Origin: an uncultured Alphaproteobacteria bacterium | GTDB lineage: Bacteria > Pseudomonadota > Alphaproteobacteria > Micropepsales > Micropepsaceae | DNA: 17,478 nucleotides | Direction: 5' to 3' | NCBI GenBank assembly: GCA_903922545.1 | Contig: CAIXUE010000095.1 | Span: 1 to 17,478, forward strand | Part shown: one piece after another, positions 7,418-13,550 of the stretch | Numbering within the stretch: position 1 is the first letter of the stretch | Layout: every line of letters begins with the position of its first letter | Made by a program: the position numbers and the translations under genes | Notes under the pieces: generated by a model | The model's database searches: none | Told to the model about the DNA's origin: nothing | What the model saw: only the letters and a program-made list of their open reading frames with translations

Positions 7418-7471
7418 GAGTCGTCCCCAGGAGTCATCCCCGGATTCGTCCCCAGACTCGAAACATGAGTC
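7418..7471. repeat. Tandem array of 12-base units, each starting with GANTC
   Basis: GANTC sites begin at 7418, 7431, 7443, 7455 and 7467, spacings 13, 12, 12 and 12. The first three units share the pattern GANTC-R-TCCCC-R; the last two keep GANTC and the spacing but have diverged after it. Three further GANTC sites lie nearby at 7357, 7365 and 7391. GANTC is the recognition sequence of CcrM, the cell-cycle DNA adenine methyltransferase of alphaproteobacteria. Confidence 0.75.
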
Positions 7472-7482
7472 ACTTCTGAGGC

Positions 7483-7734
7483 TTAGCTTTTGGTCTGGGC
7501 TTCCAGAATGGCGATCCGGGCGGCCAGGGCATCGTTTTCGGCACGGGCCTTGGCGGCCATCGCCTTCACGGCCTCAAATTCTTCCCGGGGGACAAAATCC
7601 ATTTCGGCCACCAGCCGCTCCAGCCGCTGCTTGACGAACGTGTCGATCTCGGTCCGCACGCCCTGGGCCATGCCGGCCGCGTCGGTAAAGGCCTTTGCCA
7701 GGCTATCGAGAAAGGGGTTATCGGTCTGCGCCAT
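7483..7734 (-). CDS. ubiK: Ubiquinone biosynthesis accessory factor UbiK (BMFP domain)
   Basis: 83 residues, usual length. The family (formerly YqiC or BMFP) is a small membrane-associated trimeric coiled-coil protein that aids the ubiquinone biosynthesis complex under aerobic conditions in gammaproteobacteria; the same role here is inferred. The N-terminal segment NPFLDSLAKAFTDAAGMAQGV is amphipathic, followed by FVPREEFEAVKAMAAKARAEN, which matches the BMFP consensus, and a heptad-like C-terminal coiled coil (about 47-80). Start: ATG at 7734, with AAAAGG just upstream; a longer open frame exists but overlaps the divergent lgt. The gene faces away from lgt with 48 bases between, a conserved arrangement in alphaproteobacteria. 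Confidence 0.88.
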   Translation of the reverse strand: MAQTDNPFLDSLAKAFTDAAGMAQGVRTEIDTFVKQRLERLVAEMDFVPREEFEAVKAMAAKARAENDALAARIAILEAQTKS

Positions 7735-7740
7735 GGGCCT

Positions 7741-7769
7741 TTTATGAACAAGCCCGTCCCTTGACACAA
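7741..7769 (-). promoter_or_regulatory. Possible ubiK promoter
   Basis: On the reverse strand TTGTGT (7769-7764) and CATAAA (7746-7741) are separated by exactly 17 bases. Transcription would then begin at or within a base or two of the ubiK ATG, giving a leaderless or nearly leaderless message. The match to consensus is only partial. The -35 lies inside an inverted repeat CTTG-N3-CAAG (7760-7770), which reads as TTGACA on the forward strand. Confidence 0.25.
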
Positions 7770-7782
7770 GACGCGAAGCAAC

Positions 7783-8673
7783 GTGAGCCTGCCGCCCATG
7801 GTTCTGGCCGCCCTGCCCTTTCCCAATATCGATCCGGTCCTGCTTCATATCTGGGGTCCGATCGCCATCCGCTGGTACGCCCTGGCCTATATCGCGGGCC
7901 TGTTGCTGGGCTGGTGGGGGATTGTGCTGATCCTGCGCCGCAAGCAGCTGTGGGCGCCGCCGCCTTTCAACGGCAAGCCGCCCGCCACCGAAGACCAGAT
8001 CGGCGATCTGACCGTGTGGATGATGTTCGGCATCGTCATTGGCGGGCGGCTGGGGTGGGATCTGATCTATGGCACCATCCTGTGCAGCGTTTCGCCGGAT
8101 GCCGATTTTTGCCAGGGCCTGCCCATGGCGTTCGCCACCGATCCCATAAAGATCATCGCGGCGTGGCAGGGCGGCATGTCATTTCATGGCGGGCTCTTGG
8201 GCGCGATCATCGCCATGGCCTGGTTTTGCCGCCGCCAGAAACTGAGCTTCCTGGCGGTGACCGATCTGGTGGCCGTGGTGGCGCCGGTGGGATTGTTCTT
8301 TGGCCGCATCGCGAATTTCATCAATGACGAATTGTGGGGCCGGGTGACGGATGTGCCCTGGGGCATGGTGTTCCCCCGCGCCGGCGATCTGCCGCGCCAT
8401 CCCAGCCAGTTATACGAAGCCGCGACCGAGGGCCTGCTGCTGTTCATCATCATGCAGGTGTGTTTGATGTTGGGGCTGCATCGCCGGCCCGGATTGCTGA
8501 CCGCGATTTTCCTTTTGGGCTATGGCAGCTTCCGTTTCATCTGCGAATTTTTCCGCGAACCCGATGCGCCGTTTTTGGGGCCGGTGAGCATGGGCATGGC
8601 GCTGTCCATTCCCATCTGGCTGGCGGCGGGCGCGCTGTTCGTTCTCTCGACCCAAAAAAAGCGGCATGCTTGA
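7783..8673 (+). CDS. lgt: Prolipoprotein diacylglyceryl transferase
   Basis: 296 residues. Lgt moves diacylglycerol from phosphatidylglycerol to the lipobox Cys of prolipoproteins in the inner membrane, using the lipid that PgsA helps make. The Lgt signature GRIANFINDELWG is at 174-186 with the essential Arg175. Also present are IRWYALAYIAG (29-39), SFHGGLLG (133-140), RHPSQLYE (205-212) and YGSFRFICEFFREPD (247-261) with Arg251. About seven membrane segments are expected. The start is uncertain: GTG at 7783 is used, but ATG at 7798 would also give a normal N-terminus, and neither has a strong Shine-Dalgarno. The 3' end overlaps midA by 8 bases and contains a run of seven A residues (8654-8660). 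Confidence 0.95.
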   Translation: MSLPPMVLAALPFPNIDPVLLHIWGPIAIRWYALAYIAGLLLGWWGIVLILRRKQLWAPPPFNGKPPATEDQIGDLTVWMMFGIVIGGRLGWDLIYGTILCSVSPDADFCQGLPMAFATDPIKIIAAWQGGMSFHGGLLGAIIAMAWFCRRQKLSFLAVTDLVAVVAPVGLFFGRIANFINDELWGRVTDVPWGMVFPRAGDLPRHPSQLYEAATEGLLLFIIMQVCLMLGLHRRPGLLTAIFLLGYGSFRFICEFFREPDAPFLGPVSMGMALSIPIWLAAGALFVLSTQKKRHA

Positions 8674-9745
8674 GCTGGAAGAACGCATCGCCGGCCTGAT
8701 CGCGGCCCAGGGGCCGCTTTCGGTGGCGCAGTACATGACCCTGGCGCTGCATGATCCGCAAAGCGGTTATTACGCCACCCGCCAGCCGTTCGGCGCTGCC
8801 GGCGATTTCATCACCGCACCCGAGATCAGCCAGATGTTCGGCGAGTTGCTGGGCCTGTGGTGCGTGCAGGTGTGGCACGACCAGGGCGAACCCAAAAACA
8901 AGCGGTTGGTGGAATTGGGGCCTGGGCGCGGCACCCTGATGGCCGATGCCTTGCGCGCCGCCAAAGCCGCGTCGGGATTTCTGGACGGGCTGGAGGTGGT
9001 GATGATCGAGGCCAGCCCGGCCTTGCAGAAAATCCAGGCGGAAAAACTGAAAGACATCGGCGTGCCGATCCGCTGGGCATCGCATTTCGATGACAGCCTT
9101 GCCGATCAGCCGCTGTTTCTGCTGGCCAATGAATTTTTCGACGCCTTGCCGATCCATCAATATGTCAAAACCGGACGCGGCTGGTGCGAACGCATGGTGG
9201 TGGAAAAAGACGGCGCGCTGGATTTTGCGCTGGCGCCCGCGCCTATGCCCTCCGCGATCATTCCATCCAGCCGTGCCGGTGCGCCCGAAGGCGGGGTTTA
9301 CGAAGTGGCGCCCGCCGCCGCCGCGCTGGCGGACATGATCGGACGTGTGGTGGCGCAACAGGGCGGCGGCGCGTTGTTGCTGGATTATGGTTATGGCGAG
9401 GACGCCGGCTTTGGCGAAACCTTGCAGGCGGTGGGCGGCCACAGTTTCGCCGATGTGCTGGCAGAGGCTGGCGAGAATGATCTTTCCGCCCATGTGGATT
9501 TCGCGGCGCTGGGCGCGGCGGCAAAACATGGCGGCGCTGCCGTGTTCGGCCCGCGCGGCCAGGGCGAGTTTTTGGCCGATCTGGGTATTATCGGGCGGGC
9601 GGAGCAGTTGATGAAAACCAATCCGGCTTCAGCGCAAAATCTTTTCGCGGCGGTGGAACGGCTGATCGGGCCCGATCAGATGGGAATTCTGTTCAAGGCC
9701 ATGGCGCTGATGCCGCCATCGGTGGAAAAGCCGCCGGGGTTTTAA
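8666..9745 (+). CDS. SAM-dependent methyltransferase, MidA/NDUFAF7 family
   Basis: 359 residues. The family includes mitochondrial NDUFAF7/MidA, which methylates an arginine of the complex I NDUFS2 subunit during assembly. Bacterial members are widespread in alphaproteobacteria; a complex I role here is inferred, not shown. Seen: the N-terminal PLSVAQYMTLALHDPQSGYYA (17-37), DFITAPEISQMFGELLGLW (47-65), SAM-binding motif I LVELGPGRGTLM (81-92), ANEFFDALPIHQY, and the late GALLLDYGYG, all characteristic. Start at 8666 overlaps the lgt stop by 8 bases, implying coupled translation; pgeF starts one base after the stop. The lgt-midA-pgeF order is conserved in the class. Confidence 0.9.
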   Translation: MLELEERIAGLIAAQGPLSVAQYMTLALHDPQSGYYATRQPFGAAGDFITAPEISQMFGELLGLWCVQVWHDQGEPKNKRLVELGPGRGTLMADALRAAKAASGFLDGLEVVMIEASPALQKIQAEKLKDIGVPIRWASHFDDSLADQPLFLLANEFFDALPIHQYVKTGRGWCERMVVEKDGALDFALAPAPMPSAIIPSSRAGAPEGGVYEVAPAAAALADMIGRVVAQQGGGALLLDYGYGEDAGFGETLQAVGGHSFADVLAEAGENDLSAHVDFAALGAAAKHGGAAVFGPRGQGEFLADLGIIGRAEQLMKTNPASAQNLFAAVERLIGPDQMGILFKAMALMPPSVEKPPGF

Positions 9746-9746
9746 A

Positions 9747-10517
9747 ATGGCGCCAACTTTTCATCGCGCCGCCAATCTCACGCCTCTGCCCGGTATCACG
9801 CATGGTTTTTTCACCCGTGATGGCGGGGTGTCGGACGGACTTTATGAATCTCTGAATTGCGGACCGGGCAGCAAGGACGATCCCGTCAGGATTGCCGGGA
9901 ACCGCGCCCGTGTGACAAGCGCGATGGCGCCGGGTTCAAAGCTGGTTACGCTGGCGCAGATTCACAGTCCCATTGTGCATGTGGTGGACAAGGCTTGGGA
10001 TGCCGCGCGCCATCCCGAAGGGGATGGCATGGCCAGCGCCACGCCCGGTCTGCTGCTGGGCATTCAGACCGCCGACTGCACGCCTGTGTTGTTCGCGGAC
10101 GCCGAAGCGCGGGTGATCGGGGCCGCCCATGCCGGCTGGAAAGGCGCGCTGGGCGGCGTGCTGGAGGCCGTCATCGCGGCCATGGAGGGATTGGGCGCCA
10201 GCCGCGCCAATATCACCGCCGCCATCGGCCCCACCATCTCAAGCCAGAATTACGAAGTGGGCGCCGGCTTCCCCGCGCCCTTCCTGGCCCAAGACCCCAG
10301 CAATACAGAATTTTTCACCAGCCGGGATGGGCGCACCTATTTCGATCTGCCGGGCTATGCCGCCCAGCGGCTGGTCCGGGCCGGGATCGGCGATATCGCC
10401 GATATGAAGCTTTGCACCTATCCCCCCGAAAACCGCTTTTTCTCGTTCCGCCGCACCACCCATCGCCGCGAGGCGGATTATGGAAGGCAGATATCGGTGA
10501 TTTCCCTGCTCTCCTGA
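9747..10517 (+). CDS. pgeF: Peptidoglycan editing factor PgeF / YfiH laccase-domain protein
   Basis: 256 residues. Family members (DUF152, YfiH, human LACC1/FAMIN relatives) have been reported as purine nucleoside-processing enzymes and, in E. coli, as a factor preventing misincorporation of amino acids into peptidoglycan; older databases call them multicopper polyphenol oxidases. The metal-site residues are visible: His73 in QIHSPIVHVVD, Cys111 in TADCTPVLFAD and His128 in GAAHAGWKG. Other landmarks are GITHGFFTRDGGVS near the start, AAIGPTISSQNYEVG (158-172) and C223 in CTYPPENRFFSFRR, plus the terminal READYGRQ. It begins one base after the midA stop. Which activity it has here cannot be decided from sequence. 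Confidence 0.9.
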   Translation: MAPTFHRAANLTPLPGITHGFFTRDGGVSDGLYESLNCGPGSKDDPVRIAGNRARVTSAMAPGSKLVTLAQIHSPIVHVVDKAWDAARHPEGDGMASATPGLLLGIQTADCTPVLFADAEARVIGAAHAGWKGALGGVLEAVIAAMEGLGASRANITAAIGPTISSQNYEVGAGFPAPFLAQDPSNTEFFTSRDGRTYFDLPGYAAQRLVRAGIGDIADMKLCTYPPENRFFSFRRTTHRREADYGRQISVISLLS

Positions 10518-10534
10518 CAGCGGCGAAGTGTCTG

Positions 10535-10563
10535 TTGCGGCCAGGGTCGTGGACCGGTAAAAG
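10535..10563 (+). promoter_or_regulatory. Possible prs promoter
   Basis: TTGCGG (10535-10540) and TAAAAG (10558-10563) are spaced by 17 bases in the 87-base gap between pgeF and prs. Transcription would start about 35 bases before the prs ATG. Partial consensus match only. No obvious terminator for the pgeF operon lies in the gap, so read-through is possible. Confidence 0.25.
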
Positions 10564-10604
10564 CGCGACATCAAATCTTCACAAACAGGGCACGGGGCAG
10601 ACCG

Positions 10605-11564
10605 ATGACGGATCAGAACGGTTCGCGGGGCATGCGCCTGATCGCGGGCAATTCCAACCCCGCTTTGGCCGCGGCCATCGGCCAGCATCTGAAAACCGAA
10701 CCTGTCAGGGCGCAGGTGCGCCGCTTCGCCGACATGGAAGTATTTGTAGAAATTCAGGAGAATGTCCGCGGCGAGGACATGTTCGTGATCCAGTCCACCA
10801 GCTTTCCCGCCAACGACAATCTGATGGAATTGCTGATCATGATCGACGCGCTGCGCCGCGCGTCGGCCCGGCGCATCACCGCGGTGATCCCCTATTTCGG
10901 CTATGCCCGGCAGGACCGCAAAGTCGGGCCGCGCACGCCCATCTCGGCCAAGCTGGTCGCCAACATGATCACCGAAGCGGGCGCCAACCGCGTGCTGACC
11001 GTGGATCTGCATGCCGGTCAGATTCAGGGCTTTTTCGACATTCCCACCGACAATCTGTTCGCCCAGCCCGTGATCGTGAAGGATATCGCCGATTATCTGG
11101 GCGGCACGGTGCCCATGGTGGTGTCGCCCGATGTGGGCGGCGTGGTGCGCGCCCGCTCGCTGGCGCGCAGGCTTGGCACCGATCTGGCCATCGTGGACAA
11201 ACGCCGCGAACGGGCCGGCGAATCCGAAGTGATGAACATCATCGGCGATGTGGAAGGCCGCGCCTGCGTGCTGATCGACGATATCATCGATTCCGGCGGC
11301 ACCATCTGCAACGCCGCTGACGCCTTGCTGAAGAATGGCGCCACCGAAGTTTATGCCTATGCCACCCATGGCGTTTTGACCGGCGGCGCGGTGGCGCGGA
11401 TCAAATCGTCCAAGCTCAAATCCCTGGTGGTGACGGATTCCATCGCCGTCACCGAAGATGTGCGCGCCTGCCCCAATATCCGCACCATCTCCATCGCGCC
11501 ATTATTGGGCGAAGCTATGCGGAGAATTAATAACGAAGCGTCGGTGTCGAGCCTCTTCGACTGA
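10605..11564 (+). CDS. prs: Ribose-phosphate pyrophosphokinase
   Basis: 319 residues, standard length. It makes 5-phosphoribosyl 1-pyrophosphate from ribose 5-phosphate and ATP for purine, pyrimidine, NAD, histidine and tryptophan synthesis. Seen: the N-terminal [22 protein letters not shown], the flexible-loop YARQDRK (100-106), [12 protein letters not shown] (133-144) with metal-binding His136, [10 protein letters not shown] (174-183), and the PRPP-binding loop [12 protein letters not shown] (222-233). The ATG at 10605 is used, but ATG at 10632 (MRLIAGNSN) is an equally good N-terminus by comparison with the family. A possible own promoter lies upstream. The gene converges on the DUF1761 gene across 57 bases. 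Confidence 0.96.
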   Translation: MTDQNGSRGMRLIAGNSNPALAAAIGQHLKTEPVRAQVRRFADMEVFVEIQENVRGEDMFVIQSTSFPANDNLMELLIMIDALRRASARRITAVIPYFGYARQDRKVGPRTPISAKLVANMITEAGANRVLTVDLHAGQIQGFFDIPTDNLFAQPVIVKDIADYLGGTVPMVVSPDVGGVVRARSLARRLGTDLAIVDKRRERAGESEVMNIIGDVEGRACVLIDDIIDSGGTICNAADALLKNGATEVYAYATHGVLTGGAVARIKSSKLKSLVVTDSIAVTEDVRACPNIRTISIAPLLGEAMRRINNEASVSSLFD

Positions 11565-11578
11565 TTTTATGGTCGCGC

Positions 11579-11614
11579 GGCCGGACGCAAAACCGCTGCG
11601 CACTTTTGCTGGCC
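11579..11614. terminator. Hairpin between convergent prs and DUF1761 genes
   Basis: GGCC (11579-11582) and GCAAAA (11587-11592) pair with TTTTGC (11604-11609) and GGCC (11611-11614), with an asymmetric internal loop and an 11-base terminal loop. There is no clear T-run after it on either strand, so intrinsic termination is weakly supported. Location just after prs makes a role in 3' end formation plausible. It shares CGCAAAA and a following CGACGCTCCT with the larger element after ychF. Confidence 0.3.
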
Positions 11615-11621
11615 GACGCTC

Positions 11622-12032
11622 CTAGCTCACAATCTCCAGCACGACGCATTCGATCAGCAGCACGATGATCCAGTGCCCGGCATCGATCAGGGTCAAAAGC
11701 AGCTTGCGGCCCTGGAACAGGTTGTTGACCAGGATGGTGGTGCCGACAAAAGCCACGCCCACGGCCAGCCCCGCGATCATGGCGCTGAGAAGATCAGTCG
11801 CCCCCAGCCCCGCCAGCAACATGCTCAGCACCGCCGCCATGATGAGTTCGCTGACAAAGGACGCCGCCATGGGCACCAGCGGCATGGCGCGGGCCTTGCG
11901 CCGGGTTTCAATCTCCTGCGGGCCCATGCCCTGGGCGGCCATCCAGACCTTGCCCAGGACGCCGTACCAGGCGGCGCCGAAGATCCAGGCCGCCACAGCG
12001 GCGGCCACCATGGCGAGATAGGGGTTGTGCAT
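11622..12032 (-). CDS. DUF1761-type small membrane protein
   Basis: 136 residues with four predicted membrane helices (about 5-27, 52-74, 82-103, 112-134), and short polar loops; a charged loop near 40-50 contains RRKARAMP. The helix 1 pattern of small residues ending in GAAWYGVLGKVWMAA is characteristic of DUF1761, a family of unknown function. Start: ATG at 12032 preceded by GGGAGG (12043-12038) with a 5-base spacer, one of the best ribosome sites in the window. It stands alone, convergent with prs and divergent from rplY, so it gives no functional hint from neighbours. Confidence 0.82.
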   Translation of the reverse strand: MHNPYLAMVAAAVAAWIFGAAWYGVLGKVWMAAQGMGPQEIETRRKARAMPLVPMAASFVSELIMAAVLSMLLAGLGATDLLSAMIAGLAVGVAFVGTTILVNNLFQGRKLLLTLIDAGHWIIVLLIECVVLEIVS

Positions 12033-12066
12033 GCGGTCCTCCCTTTTGGCCCAATCTAGGGAAGGC

Positions 12067-12095
12067 TTGCGGCCTTGTCCCCCCTTGCGCTAAAA
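12067..12095 (+). promoter_or_regulatory. Possible rplY promoter
   Basis: TTGCGG (12067-12072) and CTAAAA (12090-12095), 17 bases apart, lie 55-83 bases before the rplY ATG. The -10 sits within GCGCTAAAAGCGC, a small GC-flanked palindrome. A strong promoter is expected for a ribosomal protein gene and this is the best candidate in the gap shared with the divergent DUF1761 gene. Confidence 0.35.
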
Positions 12096-12105
12096 GCGCG
12101 TCTTT

Positions 12106-12130
12106 CCGGGCCCCAGCGGGGGTTTCCCGG
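12106..12130 (+). other. Hairpin in the rplY leader
   Basis: CCGGG (12106-12110) pairs with CCCGG (12126-12130), and CCCC (12111-12114) pairs with GGGG (12118-12121) around an AGC loop; a few bases (about 12122-12125) bulge on the 3' side. It would form in the 5' untranslated leader, ending 6 bases before the AAGGA ribosome site (12137-12141). It could influence translation or mRNA stability. Autoregulation by L25 is a guess. Confidence 0.35.
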
Positions 12131-12149
12131 TTCTGCAAGGATTAAGAAA

Positions 12150-12902
12150 ATGTCGCAGGTTCAAGAACTTAAGGCTGAAACGCGCGAAGGCACCGGCAAG
12201 GGTCCGGCCTACAGGGCGCGGGCCAAGAGCCTGATCCCGGCTGTCATCTATGGCGGCGACAGCCAGCCCGAGAACGTTGCGGTCGATTCCCGCACCCTGG
12301 AGCGCCATGTCGAGGCCGGCTCCTTCCTGACCACCCTGCTGATGCTGGACGTGGCCGGCAAGAAGACCCGCGTCATTCCCCGCCAGCTGCAGCTGGACCC
12401 GGTCAGCGACCGTCCCGTGCATGTGGACTTCATGCGCCTGACCGCAGGCGCCACCGTGCGGCTGGAAATTCCCGTGCATTTCAAGGGCCAGGGTGAATCG
12501 CCGGGCCTGAAAAAAGGCGGCGTGCTGAACATCGTGCGCCATCAGATGAATGTGCTCTGCCTGGCCGACGCGATTCCGAAGTTCATCGAAGTCGATGTCT
12601 CCAAGCTGGACATCAACGACACGCTGCACCTGAACGACCTGGACCTGCCGAAGGGCGTCAAGGCGCTGGTCAAGGGCCGTGACGTCACCATCTGTTCGGT
12701 CGTCGCGCCCACCAGCGTGATCGAAGAGCAGAAGGCCGCGGCTGCCGCCGCCGCTGCTGCCGCGTCTGGTCCGGTTGCCGAAGCTGCTCCTGCCGACGGC
12801 GCAGCGCCTGCCGAAGGCGCCGCTGCCGCTGGTGCGGCTCCTGCCGCTGGCGCCAAGGCGCCTGCTGCCGGCGCCAAGGCCGCCGCTCCGGCCAAGAAGT
12901 AA
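12150..12902 (+). CDS. rplY: 50S ribosomal protein L25, CTC (long) form
   Basis: 250 residues. This is the long bL25/CTC form: an N-terminal 5S rRNA-binding domain (about 5-95, starting QELKAETREGTGKG and RAKSLIPAVIYG, with HVDFMRL) and a C-terminal TL5-like beta domain (about 98-188). A low-complexity tail rich in Ala, Pro and Lys (about 195-250) follows, ending in AAAPAKK. Start is ATG at 12150 with AAGGA 8 bases upstream. An in-frame ATG at 12075 would add 25 residues with no family likeness and overlaps the promoter candidate. The tail uses GCT for Ala often, unlike most of the window, consistent with high-expression codon choice or repeat drift. pth follows after 27 bases, the standard alphaproteobacterial order. 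Confidence 0.95.
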   Translation: MSQVQELKAETREGTGKGPAYRARAKSLIPAVIYGGDSQPENVAVDSRTLERHVEAGSFLTTLLMLDVAGKKTRVIPRQLQLDPVSDRPVHVDFMRLTAGATVRLEIPVHFKGQGESPGLKKGGVLNIVRHQMNVLCLADAIPKFIEVDVSKLDINDTLHLNDLDLPKGVKALVKGRDVTICSVVAPTSVIEEQKAAAAAAAAAASGPVAEAAPADGAAPAEGAAAAGAAPAAGAKAPAAGAKAAAPAKK

Positions 12903-12929
12903 CCGCGCGCGCGGAGGCGCAAGCCTTCG

Positions 12930-13550
12930 ATGGAAGCGTTACTCATCGCAGGGTTGGGCAACCCCGGCGCGCAATATGCGCTCAACCGTCACAATGCCGG
13001 TTTCATCTTCATGGATGCGATCCATGCCGAGCATGGCTTTGGCCCCTGGCGCGCCAAATTCGAAGGCCTGATTTGCGAAGGCGAATTGGGGGCACGCAAA
13101 ACATATCTGCTCAAGCCCCAGACCTACATGAATGACAGCGGCCGCAGCGTCGGCGCGGCGCTGAAATTCTTCAAGCTGCCGCTTTCGGCGCTGGTGGTGG
13201 CGCATGACGAAATCGACCTGGCGGCCGGCAAGCTGAAGGTCAAAAGCGGCGGCGGCGATGCCGGACAGAACGGGCTGCGTTCCATCACCGCCGCGCTGGG
13301 CCCCGATTACCGCCGGGTGCGGATCGGCATCGGCCATCCCGGCGACAAAAGCCGCGTCACCGGCCATGTGCTGCAGAATTTCTCCAAGGATGATCTGGTC
13401 TGGCTCAAGCCCATGCTGGATGCCATGGTGGAAACCGCGCCGCTTCTGGCCAAGGACGATGACGCCGGCTTTATGAGCAAGGTTGCGCTGCTGCTCAAAC
13501 CCGAAAAACCGAAAACCGAAAAAATCAAAACCGAAAAGAAAGAGACATAA
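12930..13550 (+). CDS. pth: Peptidyl-tRNA hydrolase
   Basis: 206 residues. Pth releases peptides from peptidyl-tRNAs that drop off ribosomes. The catalytic set aligns by position with the E. coli enzyme: Asn11 in GLGNPG, His21, Asn68 in TYMNDSG, Asp93 in AHDEID and Asn114. The usual glycine-rich loop GGGH-x-GHNG here reads GGGDAGQNG (107-115), replacing two commonly conserved His. The C-terminus (about 190-206) is a Lys/Glu/Thr/Pro-rich tail. GGAGG lies 12 bases before the ATG. The TAA stop shares its last base with the ychF ATG (TAATG at 13548-13552), so the two are translationally linked. Confidence 0.95.
   Translation: MEALLIAGLGNPGAQYALNRHNAGFIFMDAIHAEHGFGPWRAKFEGLICEGELGARKTYLLKPQTYMNDSGRSVGAALKFFKLPLSALVVAHDEIDLAAGKLKVKSGGGDAGQNGLRSITAALGPDYRRVRIGIGHPGDKSRVTGHVLQNFSKDDLVWLKPMLDAMVETAPLLAKDDDAGFMSKVALLLKPEKPKTEKIKTEKKET

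Larger units (their letters stand above)
7276..7482. promoter_or_regulatory. Repeat-rich intergenic region upstream of ybjN-proC
   Basis: 207 bases between the end of ubiK and the ybjN start, both on the reverse strand. It should hold the ybjN-proC promoter, though I cannot assign -35/-10 boxes with confidence. It contains a 10-base direct repeat, a perfect 17-base palindrome and a GANTC tandem array, listed separately. Base composition and the lack of a homologous N-terminus argue against it being coding. Confidence 0.6.

Noticed and set aside
7276..7473. N-terminal extension of the ybjN-like protein from GTG 7473
   Set aside because: The frame is open for 66 extra codons, but they fall in repeat DNA, carry no family likeness, and the ATG at 7275 matches the usual start of the domain family.
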